Part shown: piece by piece, positions 36,745 to 45,001 of the stretch
Position numbering within the stretch: position 1 is the first letter of the stretch
Layout of the letters: each line of letters opens with the position of its first letter
Notes under the pieces: generated by a model
The model's input: only the letters and a program-made list of their open reading frames with translations
Told to the model about the DNA's origin: nothing
The model's database searches: none
Translations under genes and position numbers: made by a program
Assembly (NCBI RefSeq): GCF_001642795.1
Contig: NZ_LKEH01000034.1
Location: 1-61,630 of the forward strand
Length of the DNA: 61,630 nt
Direction of reading: 5' to 3'
From: Pseudomonas viridiflava
GTDB taxonomy: Bacteria; Pseudomonadota; Gammaproteobacteria; Pseudomonadales; Pseudomonadaceae

Positions 36745-37747
36745 ACAGATTCCCCTGATCGAACTGCATCAGGTCAGCAAGACATTCGGCAAGCCGGTGG
36801 CTGAACGCTCCGTTCAAGGCGTTCTGCAGCGCCTGCACCTGACGCGACCCAGACCTGTCACCCATGCGGTAGATGGCGTGGACCTGTGCATCGCACGGGG
36901 CGAGGTGGTGGGACTGGTCGGGGAGTCCGGCTGCGGCAAGTCGACACTCGGGCGCATGGTCGCCGGACTGCTGCCGGTGTCTTCGGGCTCGGTGTCGGTG
37001 GACGGCAAGCCCGTCGACAACCTGACGGCCAGCGAGCGCAAGGCGTTGCGCCTCAAGGTACAGATGATCTTTCAGGACCCGTCGTCGAGCCTCAATCCGC
37101 GTCTGCGGGTCGACCGTATTGTCGGCGAAGGTGCGCTGCTGCATGGCCTGACCGACAGCAAAGGCATGGACGACTACGTCAGTGCGCAACTGCAGCGCGC
37201 CGGGCTCAGTCCGCAGTTGCGCCAGCGTTACCCGCACCAGTTCAGCGGTGGTCAGCGCCAGCGCATCGGTATTGCCAGAGCGCTGGCCGTGCAGCCCGAG
37301 CTGTTGGTGTGCGATGAGTCGGTCGCCGCGCTGGACGTGTCGATCCAGGCGCAGATTCTCAACCTGTTCATGGACCTGCGCGATGAGCTGGGCCTGACGT
37401 ATCTGTTCATCAGCCATGACCTTGGGGTGGTCGAGCACCTGTGTGACCGGGTCGTCGTGATGTACCTGGGCCGGGTAGTCGAAACGGCATCGGTCGACGA
37501 TCTGTTCGCCCGTGCCAATCATCCTTATACCCAGGCGTTATTGGCGCAGATCCCGCGTTTCGATATCCGCAGTACCCGTTATGACGCGATCAAAGGGGAA
37601 ATCCCCAGCCCGCTGAACCCGCCTGCCGGGTGTCATTTCCATCCTCGCTGCCCGCACGCCATGGCGCGCTGCCGCGAAGAAGTTCCAGCGCTGAGGGAGG
37701 TTTCGCCGAACCACCGGAGCGCGTGTCACCTCAACGACAACCTCTGA
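36734..37747 (+). CDS. ABC transporter ATP-binding protein, DppF type
   Basis: A 337-residue second ATPase of the importer. Walker A GESGCGKST, signature FSGGQRQRIG, Walker B LLVCDESVAALD (Ser replaces the usual Pro-Thr region, common in DppF types). C-terminal cysteine motif is GCHFHPRCPHAMARC. ATG 36734 lies within the end of the preceding gene. Confidence 0.93.
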   Translation: MSSEQIPLIELHQVSKTFGKPVAERSVQGVLQRLHLTRPRPVTHAVDGVDLCIARGEVVGLVGESGCGKSTLGRMVAGLLPVSSGSVSVDGKPVDNLTASERKALRLKVQMIFQDPSSSLNPRLRVDRIVGEGALLHGLTDSKGMDDYVSAQLQRAGLSPQLRQRYPHQFSGGQRQRIGIARALAVQPELLVCDESVAALDVSIQAQILNLFMDLRDELGLTYLFISHDLGVVEHLCDRVVVMYLGRVVETASVDDLFARANHPYTQALLAQIPRFDIRSTRYDAIKGEIPSPLNPPAGCHFHPRCPHAMARCREEVPALREVSPNHRSACHLNDNL

Positions 37748-37804
37748 ACGAGCGCGCAGATGCTCGTGCTCCCTCTTGCCATTGATTGCGTACCAGGAAT
37801 TCTC

Positions 37805-39370
37805 ATGAAACCACTTGTTCGTTCCCTGTTAGCTTCAGCGCTTGTTCTGGCCGCAGGCAGTGCGGCCGCACAGAGCCTGCGCATCGGCTATGCCGACCCG
37901 ATTTCATCCCTTGATCCGCAACTGAACAACTACGCAGGAGACCGTTCCGTCGCCTTGCATGCGTTCGAGTCGCTGGTCAGCCGCCGCGACGACAAGACGC
38001 TGCCTGGCCTGGCGAAAAGCTGGAAAGTGGTCGATGACACCACGTGGGAGTTCGACCTGCGTGATGACGTCAAATGGCAGGACGGCCAGCCACTGACTGC
38101 GGATGATCTGATGTTCTCCTTCGAGCGCGCCCGCAACGTGCCGGGCAGCGTGGCGTCCTACGCCGGGGCCACGCGCACGGTTGCATCCGTGACCGCCAGG
38201 GACGACCACACGCTGATCATCAAGACCCGCCTGCCCAACGCCAACCTGCTGCCGGATGTTGATTCGATCTACATCGTCAGCCGTCACGCAGGCGCCAACG
38301 CCAGCAGTGCCGACTACAACTCCGGCAAGGCCATGGTCGGCACCGGACCTTATCGCTTCGTGTCCTTCGTGCCGGGCGACCGGACGGTTTTCGAGCGTAA
38401 CGACGCGTACTGGGGCGCGAAGCCGACCTGGGACAAGGTCGATTACCGCTTCATCGCCAACGCGGCCAACCGGACCGCTGCATTGCTGGCAGGTGACGTT
38501 GACGTGATCGACAAGGTTTCTCCGACCGATGTGGCACGCTTGCGCCAGACACCGACGGTCAAGGTCTATGCCTATCAGGGCCTGCGGGCGTTGCTGATTC
38601 AGCCGAGTTTCCGCGCTGGCCCCAACGAGTTCATTCGCGACAATGCGGGCAAGCCGCTGCCCGAAAACCCGCTGCTCGACGTCAGGGTGCGCAAGGCACT
38701 GTCGCTGGCCATTAACCGTCAGGCCATCAATGAACGCATCATGCAAGGCACCGTGACCGAGGCCAATCAGTGGATGCCAGCCAATACCTTCGGTTACAAC
38801 CCGGACGTGAAGAACATCCCGTATGACGCGAAGCAGGCCAAGGACCTGCTGGCACAGGCCGGTTTTCCCGAAGGCTTTCAGTTGACCGTGCATGTGCCTG
38901 GCGATCGCTACCCGCAGGCACCGGAAGTGATGCAGGCCGTCGCGCAGTTCTGGTCGCGCATTGGCGTCAAGGTCCAGCTTGAAGTGCTGCCATGGGCGGT
39001 TTATGCCGGCAAGGCCAACAAGAACGAACTGGCGATCAGCGTCATCACCTGGGGTAACGGAACGGGCGAGGCGGCGTACGCGCTGACCAATATCCTGACC
39101 ACCGTCGACAGCGCCAAAGGGCAGGGCGCATCCAACTGGGGTCATTACAGCAACCCGCTGGTGGACAAGGCGCTCGCCGATTCGACCGCCGAATTCGATG
39201 AAGCCAAACGCCGCCAGATTCTTCAGGACTCGGTCAAGGTCGTCAGCGATGACGTGGGCATCATTCCATTGTTCCACTATCAGAACATTTGGGCAGCGCG
39301 CAAAGGCCTGAAAGTCGAGCCACTGGTCAGCGACCGCACAGCTGCGACCATGGTCACCGAACAACCCTGA
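37805..39370 (+). CDS. Periplasmic substrate-binding protein, SBP_bac_5 family
   Basis: A 521-residue solute-binding protein for the ABC importer. A Sec signal peptide (KPLVRSLLASALVLAAGSAAAQ) ends near residue 22, and the body has the family features SSLDPQ, GTGPYRFVSF and VRKALSLAINRQAI. It looks like the KPN_01854 subfamily that is encoded with AhpD/CMD proteins; the ligand of that subfamily is not established to my knowledge. ATG 37805 follows AGGAA; a 15-residue upstream extension would spoil the signal. Confidence 0.92.
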   Translation: MKPLVRSLLASALVLAAGSAAAQSLRIGYADPISSLDPQLNNYAGDRSVALHAFESLVSRRDDKTLPGLAKSWKVVDDTTWEFDLRDDVKWQDGQPLTADDLMFSFERARNVPGSVASYAGATRTVASVTARDDHTLIIKTRLPNANLLPDVDSIYIVSRHAGANASSADYNSGKAMVGTGPYRFVSFVPGDRTVFERNDAYWGAKPTWDKVDYRFIANAANRTAALLAGDVDVIDKVSPTDVARLRQTPTVKVYAYQGLRALLIQPSFRAGPNEFIRDNAGKPLPENPLLDVRVRKALSLAINRQAINERIMQGTVTEANQWMPANTFGYNPDVKNIPYDAKQAKDLLAQAGFPEGFQLTVHVPGDRYPQAPEVMQAVAQFWSRIGVKVQLEVLPWAVYAGKANKNELAISVITWGNGTGEAAYALTNILTTVDSAKGQGASNWGHYSNPLVDKALADSTAEFDEAKRRQILQDSVKVVSDDVGIIPLFHYQNIWAARKGLKVEPLVSDRTAATMVTEQP

Positions 39371-39429
39371 TCTCTCTGCCTTCGCATCAGCATTTGACGC
39401 GCGGTGCGAAGGCCACACTCACAGTGAGA

Positions 39430-39966
39430 ATGCCCATGACGTTGACGACTGAAATTCACCCACAGCCGGATCTGCTCGACAGTCTGCTGAATATTGCGCC
39501 AGGCAGCCCTGTGCACCAGATCCGCCACGCGCGTGAAAAAGTGGCTTCGGCAACCCAAGGCAGTCAGAACCTGTTTTTCGATCCGGCGCTGGATAACGAC
39601 CTGTCGCTGAGCGAGCGCCTGTGGGTGGCCTATTACGCCGCAAGGCTCGGCGAGCAGGCCACGCTGACCGCGCATTATCTGAAGCAATTGCAGGCTCTGG
39701 GAACAAAAGCATCGGTACTGGCCGACGTCGATGCGGGCGCCATTGATGTACTGGACGATGCACGGCTGGCGGCGATTCTGCGTTTCACCCGCACGTTGAT
39801 CGAGTCGCCGGTGCATGGTGATCAGGCCGCGCTGCTGACATTGCAGCACGAAGGGTTGAGCACCGCCGAAATCGTGGTGCTCGCACAGCTGATTGCGTTC
39901 ATGTCCTATCAAGTGCGTCTGGCCGCCGGGCTGGCTGCACTGCACTCTGCCGGAGCAGCTCAATGA
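39430..39966 (+). CDS. CMD-domain protein, Avi_7170-like
   Basis: A 178-residue carboxymuconolactone decarboxylase-fold protein of the type named Avi_7170 family. The helical core includes LSERLWVAYYAARLGEQ and LSTAEIVVLAQLIAFMSYQ. It lacks the CxxC pair seen in its neighbour, so it may be a partner rather than the catalyst. It overlaps the next gene by four bases and is 59 bases after the binding-protein gene. Starts at 39430 and 39436 are both possible. Confidence 0.85.
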   Translation: MPMTLTTEIHPQPDLLDSLLNIAPGSPVHQIRHAREKVASATQGSQNLFFDPALDNDLSLSERLWVAYYAARLGEQATLTAHYLKQLQALGTKASVLADVDAGAIDVLDDARLAAILRFTRTLIESPVHGDQAALLTLQHEGLSTAEIVVLAQLIAFMSYQVRLAAGLAALHSAGAAQ

Positions 39967-40562
39967 GCGAGCTTATCGAAAGCAATGGCTTCACCAATCA
40001 GGTGCTTGGCTGGAAAGCCTGGCTGCCCACTGTCGATCTGAACAGCGCTACGCCTGAACAGCTCGCCGTGCTTGAAGAAAGCCATCCGCAGGCCAAAACC
40101 TCGGATTACTACCTGACCCTGGCGCATCACCCGGCGATTCTTCGTCAGCGTTCTCAGGCATTCAACGCCATCATGTACGCGCCGGGTGGTCTGTCCCGCG
40201 CCGAGCGGGAACTGGCCAGCACCGTGGTCTCTCGCATCAACCGCTGTGTGTACTGTGCCTCGGTGCATGCGCAGCGCTTCGAGCAACTGGCCAAGCGCAA
40301 CGACGTCATCGCTCAGGTGTTCGCCGACCCGGCGACCGCAGGGACCAATGATCGGGAGCGCGCTATCGTCCGGTTCGCCATCGACCTGACGCTTGAACCC
40401 GCTTCGCTCAATGCCGGAAGTATCAGCGCGCTACGCGAGCAGGGGCTGGACGACGCACAGATACTGGACCTGATCCACGCGATCTCGATTTTCGCCTGGG
40501 CCAATCGGTTGATGCTGAATCTGGGGGAGCCGGTGTTTCCCGAGGTGTGCTCAGAAAGCTGA
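39963..40562 (+). CDS. AhpD-like alkylhydroperoxidase domain protein, Avi_7169-like
   Basis: A 199-residue AhpD/CMD-fold protein with the redox motif CVYCASVH (CxxC followed by His), found in alkylhydroperoxidase-like proteins. It probably reduces a peroxide or handles a reactive intermediate from the FAD enzyme of this operon. It is last in the operon; a hairpin follows before the convergent desaturase gene. Confidence 0.87.
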   Translation: MSELIESNGFTNQVLGWKAWLPTVDLNSATPEQLAVLEESHPQAKTSDYYLTLAHHPAILRQRSQAFNAIMYAPGGLSRAERELASTVVSRINRCVYCASVHAQRFEQLAKRNDVIAQVFADPATAGTNDRERAIVRFAIDLTLEPASLNAGSISALREQGLDDAQILDLIHAISIFAWANRLMLNLGEPVFPEVCSES

Positions 40563-40593
40563 GCCTTCGGCAATCAGACCGGCGTATTCGACG

Positions 40594-40620
40594 TGCCTGG
40601 GTATTTGCCTGACCCAGGCA
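40594..40620. terminator. Hairpin between convergent operons, possible terminator
   Basis: TGCCTGGGT and ACCCAGGCA form a perfect 9-bp stem around a 9-base loop. It sits in the 76-bp gap between the AhpD-like gene and the PAP2-desaturase gene, which run towards each other. No T-run follows on either side, so a bidirectional terminator is only a suggestion. Confidence 0.4.
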
Positions 40621-40638
40621 GGTGTGCCGCAAACCAGG

Positions 40639-42078
40639 CTAACGGCGCCTGGACCACATCAAGTCGGTCAGCTTGCGGGACGCTATCAGTGCCTCGTCGG
40701 CGCTGACTGTCGTGGGCAGTGAATGCCACGGAACACCTGCGGCGCGGTGATGCTGCAGGTGCAGGTTGATGTGATAGGGCCAGATGAAGAACCGTCCCAG
40801 CCAGCCCACGCGCCATGAGTAGGTCCATGCCTGCCAGCCGGGTGTGGAGCCGGGACCGCCGCTGTGTTCGGCCATGCTGCGGATTTTCTGAAGCAGGGCG
40901 CCGAGCGTGGCGAGCGGGACGAACCACAGCATGGCCAATAGCGCCAGCTGGTGCGCCGAACACTGCCAGACAAGAAGCGCCAGAATGGAAACCCACACCA
41001 GTACGCCCGCAATCAAAGGACGCGTGACCGGCAACGGCGCACCCCCGCTGGTCCGGTAAGCGATCAGGTTGCGCACGGTGTTGACCAGCAGGAGGTCGCC
41101 CGCCAATTGCCTGAGCAACGGCCCGGCACCCAACGGTGTGAAGCGCCAGGGTTGACGGTGGTATAGAAAACGCCGTTCTGGATCCTGCTCGGTGCCAAGA
41201 TGTTGATGATGCTCAAGGTGCAGAGGCCGGTAGAACTCGATTGGAACAAGCCCCGGAACGCCGATGGCGGCATTGATCAGAAAGTCGTTGACGCTGCGCC
41301 GACGCGTCAGGTGGTAGTGCGTGGCATCGTGATACAAAACAAACAGGGCATGCTGTCGGGCGGCGATGATGATCATGGCCGCGACGCAGATTCTCCAGTC
41401 GGCCATATACAGCGCAATGCGCAGTGTAACGATGATGCACAGCCACTCCAGCAACAGTGCTCCCATCGTGCGCAGGTCTATGGCAAAGCGTCTGAACAAC
41501 AGCGTCAGCGCTGCGCAGCCCACCCCAATGGCAACGCCAAAGGCCATGTCGGCGAACAGATGTTGCCCGGTCGTCATGACGCTCATCATCAGCACCAGAC
41601 TCCACACGGCAAATGCCAAGGCATGGCGCACCCTTAGGCCGAACAGGGTAAGGGCGATTGCGACGGGCAACGCCACGTGCCCGCTGGGCGACGCTGCCAA
41701 TGGTTTGTCCAAGTGATACAGCCAGTCGAGCGCCGCATGAAGGCTGTCCGGGCGTACGATCATGGTCGGCAAAAACAAGTGGCAGACCAGACACAGCCCG
41801 GCGGCCAGTGCGCCAGCAAAAAATACTGGCAGCAGCCAGTCTGACGTGCGCCCCAGAAAGACAAGCACGGGCATCACCAGCATGTAACTCAAGTAGAGCG
41901 GCAGGGACAAAGGCAGCATAGGGATATAGCGGTCGACGGCCCCCGGCTCGATGACGTTAACCACGCCCATTGGAAAATGCGTCACCAGGAAATACAGCAC
42001 GCCGGTGACCAACAGGTAGGCGATCAGCCAGGCAAAAGGGCGGGTGACTGGGTTCGGGTCGAGTCGAGAAGGGGACAT
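40639..42078 (-). CDS. PAP2-like domain fused to membrane fatty acid desaturase
   Basis: A 479-residue polytopic membrane protein with two enzyme domains. Residues about 15-195 resemble a PAP2/inositolphosphotransferase-type domain: ASPSGHVALP (PSGH at 131-134) and TTGQHLFADMAFG (His173, Asp177). Residues about 205-479 resemble a fatty acid desaturase/hydroxylase with histidine boxes HDATH (250-254), LHLEHHQHLG (His287, 290, 291, 293) and HINLHLQHH (436-444). Diiron oxidation of an acyl chain is expected from the second part; the first may transfer or remove a phosphate head group. ATG 42078 has no strong ribosome site. It is divergent from the GNAT-like pair. The fusion suggests that both act on the same lipid. 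Confidence 0.85.
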   Translation of the reverse strand: MSPSRLDPNPVTRPFAWLIAYLLVTGVLYFLVTHFPMGVVNVIEPGAVDRYIPMLPLSLPLYLSYMLVMPVLVFLGRTSDWLLPVFFAGALAAGLCLVCHLFLPTMIVRPDSLHAALDWLYHLDKPLAASPSGHVALPVAIALTLFGLRVRHALAFAVWSLVLMMSVMTTGQHLFADMAFGVAIGVGCAALTLLFRRFAIDLRTMGALLLEWLCIIVTLRIALYMADWRICVAAMIIIAARQHALFVLYHDATHYHLTRRRSVNDFLINAAIGVPGLVPIEFYRPLHLEHHQHLGTEQDPERRFLYHRQPWRFTPLGAGPLLRQLAGDLLLVNTVRNLIAYRTSGGAPLPVTRPLIAGVLVWVSILALLVWQCSAHQLALLAMLWFVPLATLGALLQKIRSMAEHSGGPGSTPGWQAWTYSWRVGWLGRFFIWPYHINLHLQHHRAAGVPWHSLPTTVSADEALIASRKLTDLMWSRRR

Positions 42079-42236
42079 GTACGGACGGCCTGGATCAAAG
42101 GTTGGCAAGTGCGGGTAACCGAGGGGATCCGCTCGCAGTCGGGGCTGCAACGTCAAAACGGCAGACAGTTTGATTGCCCTGAACGGTCCACCCCGTCAGA
42201 ATCCGGCCAGTGTGTTTCCAACTATCGAAGTCTTCC

Positions 42237-42962
42237 ATGAGTTTGCGCGCTACCACCGTTGAATGTGCTGATCTGTCACTGAATGAAATCGAGCAGATGT
42301 TCGAACTTTACTCGGCTTGCTATCAGGATACCTGCCGGATTCGGTTTGGACACGATCTTGATGACAAGACGCATTGCGTCATTCTGCGTGACGCGGGTGA
42401 TCGAATCGTCGGTTTTACGACGTTGAAGCTGTTCGAGATGCTCTGGCAGAACCAACTGAAAAGATTTGTGTTCTCCGGCGATACAATCATCGATCCCGAG
42501 CACTGGGGCAGTCAGCAACTGACGTTTGCCTGGTCGCGGCTCGTGGGCGATCTGTGGCGACAGCGTCCGCAGGTGCCTTTTTACTGGTTTCTGATCTGCA
42601 AGGGGCATCGCACGTATCGCTATCTGCGCGCCATGATACTGAATTATGCGCCGCGTGCAGGCCAGGTGACAGCTCCGGACGTGCAGGCGTTAATGGATCA
42701 TCTGGCCACCACCCACTTCGGTGATGCGTACGACTCGACGACAGGCTTGCTGCGCTTCCAGACGCCTCAAGGTCGCCTCGTTCCAATGCTGGCAGAGGTG
42801 CCGGAGAGCCACTCAAGGCTTGAGGAGGTCGCCTATTTTCTGGAGCGCAACCCGGGCTATGCCAACGGGGACGAGTTGGTATGCCTGTGCCAGCTTACGC
42901 CTGAAAACCTGCGCCCCTTCGCCCGACGCCTGTTTGTCACCGCGCAGCCTTCTGCGTGTTGA
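42237..42962 (+). CDS. Probable GNAT-fold acyltransferase, uncharacterised
   Basis: A 241-residue protein that I recognise only at fold level. Strand-helix patterns such as CVILRDAGDRIVGFTTLKLF and FSGDTIIDPEHWGSQQL resemble a GNAT or acyl-homoserine-lactone-synthase-like fold. I see no clear acetyl-CoA RxxGxG/A loop. It starts at ATG 42237 (MSLRATTV) and overlaps the next gene by seven bases, so the two are translated together. There is no signal peptide or membrane helix. Role inferred from context: acyl transfer in the adjacent pathway. Confidence 0.65.
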   Translation: MSLRATTVECADLSLNEIEQMFELYSACYQDTCRIRFGHDLDDKTHCVILRDAGDRIVGFTTLKLFEMLWQNQLKRFVFSGDTIIDPEHWGSQQLTFAWSRLVGDLWRQRPQVPFYWFLICKGHRTYRYLRAMILNYAPRAGQVTAPDVQALMDHLATTHFGDAYDSTTGLLRFQTPQGRLVPMLAEVPESHSRLEEVAYFLERNPGYANGDELVCLCQLTPENLRPFARRLFVTAQPSAC

Positions 42963-44071
42963 TTCGTCAGGCGCTCCCTTCGGACAATCCGCAGCTGCTT
43001 GATTTTCAGAAGCGCCACGCGATGCCTGGCCGTGTACCTCTGCGCTTTGATCGCAGCCCGGATTATTTTGCCTTGCATCGCTGCCACGCACCCGACCACC
43101 GCACCTGGCTGGCCTCAAGCGAGGACGGGGTTGTGAAAGGCACCGCCAGCCTGGTTGTTCGTGAGGGTTATATGCATCACGGTGTCGAGCAGGTGGCCTA
43201 TCTGGGTGATTTGCGTCTGGTGCCTGACCGGGCACTGTCCCGCTCATGGATGGCGCAAGTGCAGTCGCGACTCGGCGAGCTTTCACTGGAAACCGGTGTT
43301 CAACACGCCTATTGCTGCGTCATCCGCGACAACACGCTGGCGACACGGTCGCTGCTCAGACGTCGCCAGGCCAACCCCCTCAAGCTCGCGCACTGGCGCG
43401 GCTACAGCAACGTTTCGATTTACGCCCAACGTGGTTGGGGCAGTGCGCCGCGCATCCCGGCCCATGTGCGCGTCATACAGGCAACGCCGAGCCATCTTGA
43501 TGCGCTAAGAGCGTTTATCGACGACGAGTCGGCTCAGCAGCCGTTTGGCAATGTGTTTAGCGAGACAGAGTTCAGCAGAAGGTTGCGAGACTGGCCTGGT
43601 TTCAGCCTTGATTCATTCCTGATCGCGGTAGACCCCTGCGACAACATTCTGGGATGTGTCGCGCCGTGGGATTCCGGACAGATCAAGCGCATCGTGGTTG
43701 AGCAGCTACCGGCAGGACACCAACTGTTGCGGCGCGGATACAACGCACTTGCACCGCTCGCAGGCAGACCGGGCATTGCCGCGCCGGGTGACGCGCTACA
43801 GGATATCTACCTGACCCACCTACAGATAAAACGACGTGACCCGGCGGTGTTTGCCGCTCTGCTGGATGTAGCCTGGGCACAAGTTCGTGGGCAGTACGCC
43901 TTGATGCAACTTTGTCTGTACGACGGTGATCCGCTTTGGCCCGCGATGAATCGCTACCGCTCAATCTCTACCGCGATGGATTTGTACACGGCACCCTGTA
44001 ATCCCGAGGCGCGGCCGTTTCTCAGTGAAAACGCGGATCGGATTCCAGGTTTCGAAATCTATCTGGTGTAG
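42956..44071 (+). CDS. GNAT-like N-acyltransferase, uncharacterised
   Basis: A 371-residue protein starting at GTG 42956. The N-terminal half resembles GNAT enzymes: LIRQALPSDNPQLLDFQ, AYLGDLRLVPDRALSRSWM and CCVIRDNTLATRSLL. The C-terminal half (from about 165, VRVIQATPSHLDALRAF) begins like a second GNAT repeat. It may therefore be a tandem GNAT protein. It is translationally coupled to the preceding gene and convergent, with a 9-bp gap, to the alpha/beta hydrolase gene. The substrate is unknown. Confidence 0.7.
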   Translation: MLIRQALPSDNPQLLDFQKRHAMPGRVPLRFDRSPDYFALHRCHAPDHRTWLASSEDGVVKGTASLVVREGYMHHGVEQVAYLGDLRLVPDRALSRSWMAQVQSRLGELSLETGVQHAYCCVIRDNTLATRSLLRRRQANPLKLAHWRGYSNVSIYAQRGWGSAPRIPAHVRVIQATPSHLDALRAFIDDESAQQPFGNVFSETEFSRRLRDWPGFSLDSFLIAVDPCDNILGCVAPWDSGQIKRIVVEQLPAGHQLLRRGYNALAPLAGRPGIAAPGDALQDIYLTHLQIKRRDPAVFAALLDVAWAQVRGQYALMQLCLYDGDPLWPAMNRYRSISTAMDLYTAPCNPEARPFLSENADRIPGFEIYLV

Positions 44072-44080
44072 CCGTCAAGT

Positions 44081-45001
44081 CTAATTGGCCTGCGGATTCC
44101 GGCTGGACGGCTGAAGAACATCCAGCAGCGTCATCCAGAAACGGACCTGATCGAAACCTCCGCCCCCGAGCACTGGCTGGCCATGATCCAGATGGGGCAG
44201 GCAGATCTGCGGCACGTTGGGCAGGCACAATCGTTCGATATAGAACTGACCGTCGTGGGCGTGTCGAGGGCGCAATCTGTCGAGCCGCGTGTGATGGGTG
44301 TCGAGAAATGAATGCCCTGACGCAGACCAACTGACCACATGCACGGCGTTCAGATTGCCGGGCAACTCATCGAGCAGCTGGGTTATTTTCGGGTCGCGGC
44401 GACTGCTGATGTCCCGTGTCGCGCCTGCCAGCCAGCGCGTATTGACCAGCGTACGGCGCAGCCGGTCAAACCGGTAGTATGGGGCAGGGAGGCCCGTTCG
44501 GCCGATGCCGGGTGTACGGTCCAGCAATTCATCCACCAGCGTTGAAGCGCCAGCAGGCGGCTGGACCAGTGCGATGCCGTCACAGGCTTTCTGGAGTTCA
44601 TTAGACTGTGCCAGCGCGGCGAGCGCATCGAGGCCCCCCTTGCTGTGGGCCAGCACCACAAAGCGCTGACCCTGCCTCAGATGAGTCGCGAGCACTTTGC
44701 TGATATGCGAGCCCTGCGCCATGACACCTCTGGATGAGCGCACGGGCACACGCAACACTTCATGGCCTGACGATTTCAACGCCCGAGGAACGCCATGGAA
44801 GCAGCGAGGCATGAACTCCGAATAGAGGCCCGCGATCAGCACAATCAACGTGGATTTCGGGAGTCGAGCCTCAGGCTGATGCCAGCAACTGATAAAACGG
44901 TCAGTCAAGTCCAGAGGCGCTGGCGGACGCACAAACCCGGTTGCCGGAAAGAACGATTGCCAGTCATCGAAGCCTTCGGGTGTCCAGGTCGGTCGCGCCA
45001 T
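44081..45001 (-). CDS. Alpha/beta hydrolase
   Basis: A 306-residue alpha/beta hydrolase without signal peptide. The nucleophile elbow is LAHSKGGLDAL with Ser120 (HSKGG). Earlier, LIVLIAGLYSEF fits the oxyanion region, and WSASGHSFLDTHH may hold the catalytic His or a neighbour. Likely a lipase, esterase or acyl-thioesterase type activity. ATG 45001 shares a base with the stop of the upstream gene (TGATG), so it is coupled to the diiron-type protein. Confidence 0.82.
   Translation of the reverse strand: MARPTWTPEGFDDWQSFFPATGFVRPPAPLDLTDRFISCWHQPEARLPKSTLIVLIAGLYSEFMPRCFHGVPRALKSSGHEVLRVPVRSSRGVMAQGSHISKVLATHLRQGQRFVVLAHSKGGLDALAALAQSNELQKACDGIALVQPPAGASTLVDELLDRTPGIGRTGLPAPYYRFDRLRRTLVNTRWLAGATRDISSRRDPKITQLLDELPGNLNAVHVVSWSASGHSFLDTHHTRLDRLRPRHAHDGQFYIERLCLPNVPQICLPHLDHGQPVLGGGGFDQVRFWMTLLDVLQPSSRNPQAN

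Noticed and set aside
40594..40620. Classic rho-independent terminator
   Set aside because: The stem is perfect, but no T-run follows on either strand; kept only as a low-confidence hairpin.
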